A stretch of 11,626 bases of DNA from Actinocrinis sp035605935 (GCF_035605935.1 NZ_DATNGK010000273.1:1-11626); one strand, 5' to 3'. Counted from the first letter of the stretch, positions 1-7,717 are shown. Notes: generated by a model from the sequence alone, not told the origin. A program made the numbers and translations.

Positions 1-141
1 ATCCCAGAGCCAAGGGCAGGTTACCCACGTGTTACTCACCCGTTCGCCACTAATCCACCCCGAAGGGCTTCATCGTTCGACTTGCATGTGTTAAGCACGC
101 CGCCAGCGTTCGTCCTGAGCCAGGATCAAACTCTCCAAAAA
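1..141 (-). rRNA. rrs: 16S ribosomal RNA, 5' end only (partial)
   Basis: Read on the minus strand, the first 141 bases are the beginning of a bacterial small-subunit rRNA. The universal 5' motif AGAGTTTGATCC lies at 134-123, followed by the conserved CTGGCTCAGGACGAACGC and by GTGGCGAACGGGTGAG further in. The gene runs off the left edge, so only about a tenth of it is present. The 5' end at about 141 is placed by matching AGAGTTTGATC to E. coli positions 8-18 and is good to a few bases. The first variable region is of a type seen in Streptomyces and relatives, but 141 bases are too few for a genus assignment. Confidence 0.97.
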
Positions 142-435
142 AGAATCCGAAATCCCAGCTGATCCGTCCCGACGGGGGTCGGGACAACAGCCATTCATCA
201 CAAACAAATGGCACCACAGACAAAAATGTCGACACACTGTTGAGTTCTCAAGAAACAGACACACCAACAGAAGCCATTTCTGACTTCCCCAGGGTTGTGT
301 TTCGGATTTCGACGTTGATCGCGTCGCGGAGCGACTCTATCACGCCTACTTCGCTGCTCTTGCCAACCGGGCGAGTGTGACGTAGCGTGTAACTTTCGCC
401 TTCACTCGCTGCAGGCTTTTCGCAGCAACCCTCCT
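142..435 (-). promoter_or_regulatory. rrn operon leader with antitermination and processing elements
   Basis: This stretch between the rrn promoter and mature 16S has no gene. On the minus strand, 260-231 reads TTTCTTGAGAACTCAACAG followed by TGTGTC, very like the boxA-containing leader of mycobacterial and other actinobacterial rrn operons. Nearer to 16S is a perfect hairpin, GTCCCGAC / GTCGGGAC (166-173 and 178-185) around four bases, in the place of the known rRNA processing stem. A weaker stem, GCCATT / AATGGC, lies at 190-195 and 207-212. A possible second promoter, TTGGCA (366-361) and TAGAGT (339-334), has a 21-base spacer, too long to trust. The role in antitermination and RNase III processing is inferred from position and similarity. 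Confidence 0.8.
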
Positions 436-464
436 AGCTTAACCACCTCGCCCCGGGCCGTCAA
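436..464 (-). promoter_or_regulatory. rrn promoter (principal sigma factor type)
   Basis: On the minus strand, -35 TTGACG (464-459) and -10 TAAGCT (441-436) are separated by exactly 17 bases, a near-consensus vegetative promoter. Transcription would begin near 430-428, giving a leader of about 290 bases before 16S. The -35 box matches those of other actinobacterial rrn promoters. No A+T-rich UP element is visible upstream. Confidence 0.75.
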
Positions 465-635
465 ACCGATCTGTCGAATCGGAGTGAGGTTGAGGTTTGA
501 AGCGGTCCCCGGAGGGCTAGATGAGTATGCACCAATCGGGCCGTGCAACGCCAATCGGTTACGCAGCAAGGGGAACAGCCGACGGAGCGCAGGTCAGAGG
601 CCTGTTCTAGTTCCCTCTCCGCCCTGCACCCTTAC
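465..635. other. Noncoding gap between rrn promoter and SpoIIM gene
   Basis: I see no gene here. Open frames crossing it on the plus strand are continuations of antisense frames over the SpoIIM gene and resemble no family. The only structure noticed is a direct repeat, CCAATCGG, at 532-539 and 551-558 (19 bp apart), about 70-95 bp upstream of the rrn -35 box. No clear terminator for the SpoIIM gene is visible. Confidence 0.5.
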
Positions 636-1640
636 TCAGCCGACGGCGGGCTGTTCATCCGGACGGTCTACCGCATCGACGTCGCCGGCTTCGCCGCGCC
701 TGTATGCGTGCCTGCCTACGACGAAGACGTACGCCAGGAACAGCGTCTCGATCGTGATTCCGACTCCTATACGGGCCCAGGCCGGGAGCGACGACGGCGT
801 AACGAACGCTTCGATCACGCCAGTGCACAGCAGCGTGAGGATCATGCCGATACCGACGACCGCCGCCGTTCGACCCTCGTGCTCGAGCGCCGCCAGCCGC
901 GTGCGCGGACCCGGATCCACCAGCGTCCAGCCCAGCCTCAACCCCACCCCAGCCGCGATGAACAACGAGGTCATCTCCAGCAGGCCATGCGGGGTAATGA
1001 GTGTGAAGAACACATCGCCCCGCCCCGCGGCCACCATGTATGCGCCGTCGACGCCGAGGTTAGCCACGTTCTGCCACAGGATGAACAGGACCGGGATGCC
1101 CAGCAGCACGCCCGAGAACAAGGTCTCTAGGGCCAGGAAGAAGTTGTTCGTCCAGACCTGCGCCGCGAAGTCACGCGCCGGCGCCGAGGTGTAGTAGGTC
1201 TCGAAGTCGCCGCCGGGTTGGGTGAGCTGCCGCACCTGTGGCGACGGGATCAGCGTGCTGCGCACGTCCGGATGCGCCACCAGCCACCAGCCGAGCGCGA
1301 GCGACGCGAGCAGCGCGAGAGCCGCCGTCGTGCCCCACCACCATCGGGACCGGTAGATCGCCGCCGGCAGCTTGGTGCTGAAGAAACTCGCGACGGAGTG
1401 CCAGCTCGCCGCACGTGGCGCGGTCAGCGCGGACCGGGAGAGCGCGAGCGTCGCGGAAAGCCGGCCGACCAGCTCCGTGTCCGGCAGCGCGCTACGCACC
1501 TTGGACAGGTCGGTCGCGGTGGCCTGATGCAGCGCGAGCAGCTCGTCGACCTCGGCAACCGTCAGATTCCGGCGCCGGGCCAGGCGGTCGAGCCGATTCC
1601 AGTGCGGCGCCCGCCTGATCACGAACGCGTCGATGTCCAT
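636..1640 (-). CDS. SpoIIM-family (stage II sporulation protein M-like, DUF95) membrane protein
   Basis: The 334-residue product is an integral membrane protein of the SpoIIM family. In Bacillus, SpoIIM belongs to the DMP peptidoglycan-remodelling machinery; the actinobacterial homologue has no settled role. Residues 1-98 are a soluble, helical, probably cytoplasmic region. Five hydrophobic segments follow, near 101-121, 165-190, 210-238, 258-280 and 288-309. The family hallmark TPHGLLEMTSLFIA is at 216-229. ATG at 1640 is preferred because it gives the MDIDAF beginning usual in the family; an in-frame GTG at 1691 would add 17 unlike residues. The Shine-Dalgarno match is weak. It is divergent from an RDD gene, a pairing common in actinomycetes, which suggests a shared membrane function. 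No truncation is seen. Confidence 0.9.
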   Translation of the reverse strand: MDIDAFVIRRAPHWNRLDRLARRRNLTVAEVDELLALHQATATDLSKVRSALPDTELVGRLSATLALSRSALTAPRAASWHSVASFFSTKLPAAIYRSRWWWGTTAALALLASLALGWWLVAHPDVRSTLIPSPQVRQLTQPGGDFETYYTSAPARDFAAQVWTNNFFLALETLFSGVLLGIPVLFILWQNVANLGVDGAYMVAAGRGDVFFTLITPHGLLEMTSLFIAAGVGLRLGWTLVDPGPRTRLAALEHEGRTAAVVGIGMILTLLCTGVIEAFVTPSSLPAWARIGVGITIETLFLAYVFVVGRHAYRRGEAGDVDAVDRPDEQPAVG

Positions 1641-1703
1641 GGCCCGTTTCCGTCCCGCCCCTGACTCCGGTGAGTTACTGCCCGCGCCCACCGTACCGGC
1701 GGA

Positions 1704-1720
1704 CCTGGCCCGCTGCCAGG
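1704..1720. promoter_or_regulatory. Dyad between divergent spoIIM-like and RDD genes (candidate operator)
   Basis: The 147-bp divergent spacer (1641-1787) contains a perfect dyad, CCTGGC-N5-GCCAGG. It sits about 65 bp from each start codon and could be a shared operator or a small hairpin. I found no convincing -35/-10 pair here; TACGGT at 1729-1734 is a possible plus-strand -10 with no good -35. The regulatory role is inference. Confidence 0.3.
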
Positions 1721-1787
1721 CTCCTGCCCTACGGTGGTCCCCGCGGCAGTCCTGCGCGCGAAGTACTCATTGGGGTTGGGGGACCGG

Positions 1788-2645
1788 ATGGCCGATCTGG
1801 TGATCGCGGAGGGCGTCGAGCTCGAGCTGCGACCCGCGCGACTGGCCAGCCGCTTCATGGCCGTGGTGGTCGATTTTCTGGTGCAGGCCGCCATCCTCTC
1901 GATCCTGCTGTTCACCGTGGTCGCACTGAACTCCGGCTCGGGGAATCCGGACTCGAAACGGGCCGCCACCATTGTGATCATCGTGCTGGTCGCGATCGGC
2001 TATCCGGTGGTGAGCGAGACGATCTCAACCGGGCGCTCGCTCGGCAAGGCGGCTGTGGGCCTGCGGGTCGTGCGCGTGGATGGCGGTCCAGAGCGGTTCC
2101 GGCACGCGTTCGCCCGGGCGCTGGCCGGGCTGTTCGCCGATCTGAATCTTCCGCTGCTCGGCACGGTGGCGCTAAGCGGCCTGAGCGGTCTTTGGGTCTG
2201 CCTCGTCGGACTTCCCGGCGCAATCGCCTGTGTGTCTTCGCGGCGCGGGCAGCGTATCGGTGATCTGCTTGCTGGAACGCTCGTGGTGCGGGAGCGCAGC
2301 GAGTATGGACGTGGTGCGCCTCCGGTGCCTCCTGTGCCGGCTATCGCGGCATGGGCCTCTGTGGCGTCGGTCGGGGATGTGCCCACCGGACTGATCGTCG
2401 CTGGACGACAGCTGGTCTCGCGTGTCTTCGAGCTGGACCGGAAGGCGGCTGCGGAGTTGGCCAACGAGTTGGCCCAGCAGTATTCGGCTTATGTGACTCC
2501 GCCTCCGCCGCCTGGTCTCCCCGCCTATCAGTACCTCGTGGCGGTCACCGGCGAGCGATTCCGGCGCGAAGCAGGGGCCGCATACGCCGCCGCGGCGCCG
2601 AACGGCCCGGCCGCGTGGATTCCGCAGCCGGGCCGAAAGCACTAG
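1788..2645 (+). CDS. RDD-family membrane protein
   Basis: The 285-residue product has the RDD domain, a small membrane domain named after a conserved Arg and two Asp; its function in actinomycetes is unknown. Hydrophobic segments are at about 24-47, 59-78 and 115-150. RDD features are the RLASRFMAVVVDF stretch (R22, D29), the GRSLGKAAVGLRVV turn at 83-95 and RGQRIGDLLAGTLVV at 153-167. After the domain comes a cytoplasmic tail of about 115 residues with a proline run (PPPPPG, 238-243) and the TGERFRR segment I recall from actinobacterial members. ATG at 1788 is chosen because GGGGGA lies just upstream and the product then begins MADLVIAEGVEL as in relatives; an earlier in-frame start at 1734 adds 18 unlike residues. 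It is divergent from the SpoIIM-like gene and convergent with ahcY. Confidence 0.9.
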   Translation: MADLVIAEGVELELRPARLASRFMAVVVDFLVQAAILSILLFTVVALNSGSGNPDSKRAATIVIIVLVAIGYPVVSETISTGRSLGKAAVGLRVVRVDGGPERFRHAFARALAGLFADLNLPLLGTVALSGLSGLWVCLVGLPGAIACVSSRRGQRIGDLLAGTLVVRERSEYGRGAPPVPPVPAIAAWASVASVGDVPTGLIVAGRQLVSRVFELDRKAAAELANELAQQYSAYVTPPPPPGLPAYQYLVAVTGERFRREAGAAYAAAAPNGPAAWIPQPGRKH

Positions 2646-2672
2646 GTCGACTCAAGAACCGTCAACCGTCTA

Positions 2673-2688
2673 TCGCGGTAACCCGCGA
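2673..2688. terminator. Weak hairpin between convergent RDD and ahcY genes
   Basis: The 68-bp convergent gap holds one perfect stem, TCGCGG-TAAC-CCGCGA: six pairs and a four-base loop. It could help end transcription from either side, but there is no T-tract and the stem is short. Confidence 0.35.
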
Positions 2689-2713
2689 GCTGAGCAAACG
2701 CTGACGCGCCGGC

Positions 2714-4153
<1,440 letters not shown>

Positions 4154-4163
4154 CTGTTCTCTT

Positions 4164-4194
4164 CCTCCTAGAGTTCTCTCCAGAGTCTAGGAGG
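4164..4194 (-). promoter_or_regulatory. Inverted repeat covering the ahcY ribosome-binding site and a -10 box
   Basis: The sequence is CCTCCTAGA (4164-4172), 13 bases, then TCTAGGAGG (4186-4194), a perfect 9-bp inverted repeat. In minus-strand RNA the 3' arm contains the ahcY AGGAGG, so the stem would bury it. The same bases include TAGACT (4189-4184), a good actinobacterial -10, with CAGACC (4213-4208) as a partial -35 at 18 bp. Initiation near 4178-4177 would leave out the 5' arm and free the ribosome-binding site. The conserved core of the known SAH riboswitch is not recognisable here. Which role applies (promoter, RNA switch or protein operator) is inference. Confidence 0.55.
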
Positions 4195-4229
4195 TCCGGG
4201 ACGCGGCGGTCTGCGAATGCCCCGGAGCG

Positions 4230-4529
4230 TTAGCTCCCCCACAGATTGCGCAGCTGCGATTCGGCGTCGACATATGTGCCGTGCGAGTTCTCCAGGACTG
4301 CCGCGATGCGCAGCAGCACACCGTGCAGGTCTTCGGACGCCAAGTCCCACACGTGCTGTTGGTACTGGTAGTTCGCGGCCGCAGCGCCGGTCCACTCGTC
4401 GGCGAGCGGGCGCAGCATGGCGCGCAGATCGGTCAGCAGCATGTCAATATTCGCGCTGACGCTGCGCACCCGTGCCGCCGCCTCTTCGACATCACCGAAG
4501 GCGACGGAGATCTCCCCGCTGGCTACCAC
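4230..4529 (-). CDS. WXG100 (ESAT-6-like) family protein
   Basis: The 99-residue product fits the WXG100 family: about 100 residues, all helical, no signal peptide, with W-x-G (WTG, residues 46-48) in the turn between two predicted helices (about 8-42 and 50-80). Such proteins are usually dimeric substrates or partners of ESX/type VII secretion. No EccC-type ATPase or second WXG100 gene is next to it in this window, so whether it is secreted is open. The GTG start at 4529 has AGGGG six bases upstream. The stop overlaps a small GGAGC-GTTA-GCTCC hairpin (4224-4237). It lies between the SIS gene and ahcY, the same strand as both, and may be co-transcribed with either. No promoter could be assigned with confidence. 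Confidence 0.8.
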   Translation of the reverse strand: MVASGEISVAFGDVEEAAARVRSVSANIDMLLTDLRAMLRPLADEWTGAAAANYQYQQHVWDLASEDLHGVLLRIAAVLENSHGTYVDAESQLRNLWGS

Positions 4530-4567
4530 TTCTGTACCCCTGTTACGCCGTGCCCGTTCCCTCCCTG

Positions 4568-4707
4568 TCGAGGAATACGGTACCGCGCGACGACGATGTC
4601 TGACACGCGCATCCCAACCTTCTGTGCCGTCTCGTTACGTCGTCCTGGATGCCAACGGACCATTCAGCTACGGAGCTACTGCGCGGTACGGAGCCGGTAT
4701 TCCTCGA
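4568..4707. repeat. Interrupted inverted repeat joining SIS gene 3' end and the downstream spacer
   Basis: The left arm, TCGAGGAATAC plus GTACCGCGC (4568-4588, one mismatched base between), is matched in reverse complement by the right arm at 4681-4707, which has seven bases between the two matching blocks instead of one. That makes 20 paired bases with a short internal bulge and a 92-base loop. The right arm is the last codons of the SIS gene; the left arm lies in the spacer before the WXG100 gene. In minus-strand RNA it would form a long stem enclosing the SIS stop codon. An inner 7-bp inverted pair, GACGACG (4589-4595) and CGTCGTC (4638-4644), is also present. The 146-bp spacer (4530-4675) contains no gene that I can support. 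Confidence 0.6.
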
Positions 4708-5800
4708 TGGTGTGCCCCTGATCGGGTCCGATGCCCGTGATCAGCGCAAGGTACGACGCGGCGAAGTCGGCGACCGCTATCAGGTAGGCGGCTCGGGCGA
4801 GCGGATCGGACTGCTCGGCGGTGACCGTACTCAGGGCGATGCCGCGGTCTCGGACTAAGTCCTCTACGACACCGAGTCGCGGATCCGCTCCATCCTCGGC
4901 GAGGAGGACCACCGCGGCGCTCTTGTTGCCGCCGTCCTCGAACGGATCGCGGAACAGGTCGTCGGCTCCGGCCGCGAAGGGGCCGTCGACGAGGCCGAGC
5001 TGGCCGCGGCCGAGATCCGGCAGCGCGGCGTGAATGACGGGGACGCCGGCACGCAAAGCCGATTGGTCGGCGAGTCGTTCCGCGGCGACCGCGGCGACCT
5101 GGCCCGAGGCCCACACCGCGGGCACCGATTCGGCCAGCCTCAGCGCGATCTGCTTGGCCGGGTTGACGAAGGGCTCCTGGCTGGGCCGGCAGCGGATCGC
5201 CGCTTCATCCGCGGCCGACGCGGCAGCGTCGTAGTTCTGCGGCGGGATGACTCCGGCGAGCTCGGCCGCGATCAGGGTGGGCACCGCGACTGACCACAAG
5301 CGCGACCAGACCGGGGCGACGTCATCCGCCATGGCGATGAGCGTGCCGCGCACTTGCTTGCACAGGCTGCCAATGGCGGAGGAAGGCGGGGCGGCTGCGA
5401 CAACGCGGCAGCCCCGGCGGCCGGCCTCGGCGAGCGCGGCCGCGATTTCCGGAGCCCGGCCCGCGGTGGAGGCGACGACGACCAGGTCGAGCGGCCCGAC
5501 CCAGCCGGGCAGCGCGGGGCCTGGAACCGGGACGATCGGCACGGTCGCCGCGGCTCCGGCGACGGAGGTGAGCAGCCGCGCGACGGTGGCGCCGGTGCCG
5601 TAGCCGAGCACGATGAGTACGCGCGGGCGTCCTTCGGCGGCCAGATCGCGCAACGCCTGATCCGCTTGCGGGTCGAACTCGCGCAACGCCGCGGCGCGAC
5701 GGATGCGCGCGCCGGTCGCGGCGATCAGCCTGAGCGTGCCGCCGTGGTCCGCGCGTTCCGCGGCCTCGGCGTCGGACAGCAGCTCTTCGTGCAGCTCCAT
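4676..5800 (-). CDS. SIS-domain phosphosugar-binding protein (PGI/PMI-like, TobH type)
   Basis: The 374-residue product belongs to the actinobacterial SIS-domain proteins next to manB, often annotated as TobH or mannose-6-phosphate isomerase-like. The N-terminal SIS domain has a Rossmann-like start VLIVLGYGTGATVARL (about 62-77) and a second phosphosugar-loop region DLVVVASTAGRAPE (about 105-118). The C-terminal half resembles bifunctional phosphoglucose/phosphomannose isomerases, ending with the typical aromatic helix DFAASYLALITGIGP and IEEYRLRTAQ. The NHNE-like catalytic stretch of true PGI/PMI enzymes is not evident; LPDLGRGQ stands about there, so isomerase activity is doubtful. ATG at 5800 is preferred over GTG at 5806 because GAAAGG is five bases upstream of it. 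It lies 53 bp after the Trm112 gene and is probably co-transcribed with it and manB. Confidence 0.85.
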   Translation of the reverse strand: MELHEELLSDAEAAERADHGGTLRLIAATGARIRRAAALREFDPQADQALRDLAAEGRPRVLIVLGYGTGATVARLLTSVAGAAATVPIVPVPGPALPGWVGPLDLVVVASTAGRAPEIAAALAEAGRRGCRVVAAAPPSSAIGSLCKQVRGTLIAMADDVAPVWSRLWSVAVPTLIAAELAGVIPPQNYDAAASAADEAAIRCRPSQEPFVNPAKQIALRLAESVPAVWASGQVAAVAAERLADQSALRAGVPVIHAALPDLGRGQLGLVDGPFAAGADDLFRDPFEDGGNKSAAVVLLAEDGADPRLGVVEDLVRDRGIALSTVTAEQSDPLARAAYLIAVADFAASYLALITGIGPDQGHTIEEYRLRTAQ

Positions 5801-5853
5801 GAGCACCTTTCGGCCGGGCAGCGTTGACTCAGCTCTTCGAACTGCGGGTGCTC

Positions 5854-6036
5854 TTAGCCGACCTTGCGCGCCTCGTCGATGAGCAGCACCGGGATGTGGT
5901 CACGTACCGGGTAGGCCAGAGCGCAGGACTGGTCGGTGCAGACCAGCTCCGAGGCCTCGGTGTCCTCACGCAGCGGGGAGTGACAGTTCGGGCAGGCGAG
6001 GATCTCCAGCAGGGAGGGCTCGACCAGGGGTGACAT
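5854..6036 (-). CDS. Trm112-family zinc-ribbon protein
   Basis: The 60-residue product is a complete small Trm112-like protein. It has C15-P-N-C18 and C33-x4-C38, four cysteines in place to bind one zinc ion, followed by the conserved YPVRDHIPVLLIDEA (42-56). In eukaryotes and archaea Trm112 is the activating subunit of several methyltransferases; bacterial members are thought to act similarly, but the partner here is unknown. ATG at 6036 follows AAGAGGAAAG at a good distance. It sits between manB (69 bp upstream) and the SIS gene (53 bp downstream), a conserved place in actinomycetes. An ahcY gene two genes downstream makes a methylation link attractive but unproven. Confidence 0.93.
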   Translation of the reverse strand: MSPLVEPSLLEILACPNCHSPLREDTEASELVCTDQSCALAYPVRDHIPVLLIDEARKVG

Positions 6037-6045
6037 GGCTTTCCT

Positions 6046-6075
6046 CTTCGGGTCGGCGGTCAGGCTTCGGGTCGG
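6046..6075. repeat. 11-bp direct repeat upstream of the Trm112 gene
   Basis: CTTCGGGTCGG occurs at 6046-6056 and 6065-6075, identical and 19 bp apart, in the 69-bp gap between manB and the Trm112 gene. On the coding strand the copy nearer the gene abuts the ribosome-binding site. It could be a tandem protein site or a local duplication; no function is shown. Confidence 0.5.
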
Positions 6076-6105
6076 ATCACGCGCTGCGCGCGGTCGATGC
6101 GCGGC

Positions 6106-7491
6106 TCAGCCACGCACGATCGCGAGGACCGCGTCGCGGATCTCAGCGACCTGCTCGGCGGTGCGCGCTTCCACGTTAAGCCGCAGCAGCGGTTCCGTGT
6201 TCGACGGGCGCAGGTTGAACCACCAGCCCTCGCCGGAGACGGTCATGCCGTCGAGGTCGTCGATGGAGACGCCTGGCTGGCCCGAGTAGGCGGCGCGGAC
6301 CGCGGCGGTGCGTCCGGCCTGGTCGCTGACCTCGCTGTTGATCTCGCCGGAGGCGGCGTATCGGGAGTACTGCGCGACCAGTTCGGACAGCGGCCGCTCC
6401 TGCTCGCCGAGGGCGGCCAGCACGTGCATCGCGGCGAGCATGCCGGTGTCGGCCTTCCAGAAGTCCGCGAAGTAGTAGTGCGCGGAGTGCTCGCCGCCGA
6501 ACACCGCCCCGGTCTCGGCCATCTCCTGCTTGATGAACGAGTGGCCGACGCGGGTGCGCACCGGGACGCCGCCGTGCTCGCGGACGATCTCGGGCACCGC
6601 CAGGGAGGTGATCAGGTTGTGGATGATCGTCGCGCCCGGGTGCTTGGCCAGCTCGCGGACGGCGACCAGCGCGGTGACCGCGGACGGCGGCACCGGCTCG
6701 CCCCGCTCGTCCACGACAAAGCACCGGTCCGCGTCGCCGTCGAAGGCCAGGCCGATGTCCGCGCCCACCTCGGTGACCTTCTTCTGCAGGTCCACGATGT
6801 TCTTCGGGTCCAGCGGGTTGGCCTCGTGGTTCGGGAAGGAGCCGTCCAGCTCGAAGTACATCGCGACCAGGTCGAGCGGCAGGCCTTCGAAGACGGTCGG
6901 GACCGTGTGGCCGCCCATGCCGTTGCCCGCGTCCACGACGACCTTGAGCCGGCGGTTCGCGGACAGGTCGACGAGGGTGCGGAGGTGTTCGGCGTAGGCG
7001 GTGAGCAGGTCCCGCTGGGTGACAGTGCCCTGCTTCTCGGCCGGGGTGAAGACGCTGCCGGGCTCGGCCAGTTCGCGCGCGGCCAGGTCGCGGATCTCGG
7101 CGAGGCCGGTGTCCTGGCCGACCGGGGCGGCTCCGGCGCGGCACATCTTGATGCCGTTGTACTTGGCCGGGTTGTGGCTGGCGGTGAACATCGCGCCGGG
7201 CAGGTTGAGGAAGCCGGAGGCGAAGTAGAGCTGGTCGGTGGAGGCCAGGCCGATCTGCACCACGTCGGCGCCCTGGCCGGCCGCGCCGCGGGAGAAGGCC
7301 CCGGACAGGTCCGGGGAGGAAGGGCGCATGTCCCAGCCGACGGTGATCGCGGTGGCTCCGGTGACCCGGACGAAAGCGGCACCGACCGCCTCGGCGATCT
7401 GCTCGTCGAGCTGATCCGGCACGATCCCTCGGACGTCATACGCCTTGACCAGATGGGTCAGGTCGCCTGCGGTCGGGTGCGGGGCGGTCAC
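6106..7491 (-). CDS. manB: Phosphomannomutase/phosphoglucomutase
   Basis: This cytosolic enzyme of the alpha-D-phosphohexomutase family interconverts mannose-6-phosphate and mannose-1-phosphate, the step leading to GDP-mannose for mannosylated lipids, glycans and proteins; many members also act on glucose phosphates. The 461-residue length is normal. The four signature sites are intact: the phosphoserine loop TASHNP at 103-108 (S105), the Mg-binding DGDADR at 251-256, the sugar-binding GEHSAHYYF at 333-341, and the phosphate-binding RPSNTEP at 428-434. The only credible start is GTG at 7491, with GGAG nine bases upstream and GGAGGAA further up. It heads a probable minus-strand operon with Trm112 and the SIS gene. 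Upstream are three 10-bp tandem repeats and a 14-bp palindrome that may regulate it. Confidence 0.96.
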   Translation of the reverse strand: MTAPHPTAGDLTHLVKAYDVRGIVPDQLDEQIAEAVGAAFVRVTGATAITVGWDMRPSSPDLSGAFSRGAAGQGADVVQIGLASTDQLYFASGFLNLPGAMFTASHNPAKYNGIKMCRAGAAPVGQDTGLAEIRDLAARELAEPGSVFTPAEKQGTVTQRDLLTAYAEHLRTLVDLSANRRLKVVVDAGNGMGGHTVPTVFEGLPLDLVAMYFELDGSFPNHEANPLDPKNIVDLQKKVTEVGADIGLAFDGDADRCFVVDERGEPVPPSAVTALVAVRELAKHPGATIIHNLITSLAVPEIVREHGGVPVRTRVGHSFIKQEMAETGAVFGGEHSAHYYFADFWKADTGMLAAMHVLAALGEQERPLSELVAQYSRYAASGEINSEVSDQAGRTAAVRAAYSGQPGVSIDDLDGMTVSGEGWWFNLRPSNTEPLLRLNVEARTAEQVAEIRDAVLAIVRG

Positions 7492-7518
7492 GGTGGTCGG
7501 CTCCGTTCCTCCGGGTGG

Positions 7519-7600
7519 GCGCCGCGCGGCGCGTCGTCGAGGCGAGCCTACCGGCTCAGGGCGACCCGCAGGTGTGCCGAGGCGTGCCGAGGTGTGCCAG
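7519..7600 (-). promoter_or_regulatory. Candidate manB control region: tandem repeats, -10 box and palindrome
   Basis: The 224-bp gap 7492-7715 holds no gene. It contains three near-identical 10-bp units at 7571-7580, 7581-7590 and 7591-7600 (minus-strand consensus TCGGCACACC), a possible -10 TAGGCT at 7550-7545 without a good -35, and a perfect palindrome, GCGCCGCGCGGCGC, at 7519-7532. If transcription starts near 7538, the repeats cover about -33 to -62, where an activator could make up for the missing -35, and the palindrome falls in the 5' leader. This is inference. The rest of the gap (7601-7703) shows only a weak TGCGT-TAAG-ACGCA hairpin at 7643-7656. Confidence 0.35.
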
Positions 7601-7703
7601 GGGCGGGCGCAGCTAAGTCAGCGTCGATGCGTGGTTGGACGGTGCGTTAAGACGCAGGGCCGTAATACAGCGGTCGCGTGGGACGGCGATACCGAGTCAG
7701 TCA

Positions 7704-7717
7704 GACGCTTCCGCGTC
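7704..7717 (-). terminator. Small hairpin at the DUF3499 stop codon
   Basis: On the minus strand GACGC-GGAA-GCGTC forms a five-pair stem with a GNRA tetraloop, and its 5' arm overlaps the DUF3499 stop codon (7718-7716). A larger pairing, CAGACG / CGTCTG (7702-7707 and 7721-7726), is an alternative. There is no T-tract, so this is at most a weak terminator or 3'-end stabiliser. Confidence 0.3.

Noticed and set aside
50..235. 61-residue minus-strand frame
   Set aside because: It overlaps the 16S rRNA 5' end and its leader, which account for the sequence.
334..366. Second rrn promoter, TTGGCA and TAGAGT
   Set aside because: The spacer is 21 bases, too long for a normal promoter, so it is mentioned only within the leader entry.
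484..1194. Plus-strand frames of 236 and 195 residues near the SpoIIM gene
   Set aside because: They are antisense to a well-supported membrane protein and show no domain, and their starts lack ribosome-binding sites.
4154..4229. SAH riboswitch upstream of ahcY
   Set aside because: The conserved core of that riboswitch class is not recognisable; only the local 9-bp inverted repeat is present.
4568..4707. Insertion-sequence end repeats
   Set aside because: No transposase or target-site duplication is present, the enclosed DNA is only 92 bp, and one arm is ordinary SIS coding sequence.
6097..7650. 517-residue open frame on the plus strand
   Set aside because: It is antisense to manB, whose motifs are all intact. 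Its length comes from high GC making stop codons rare.
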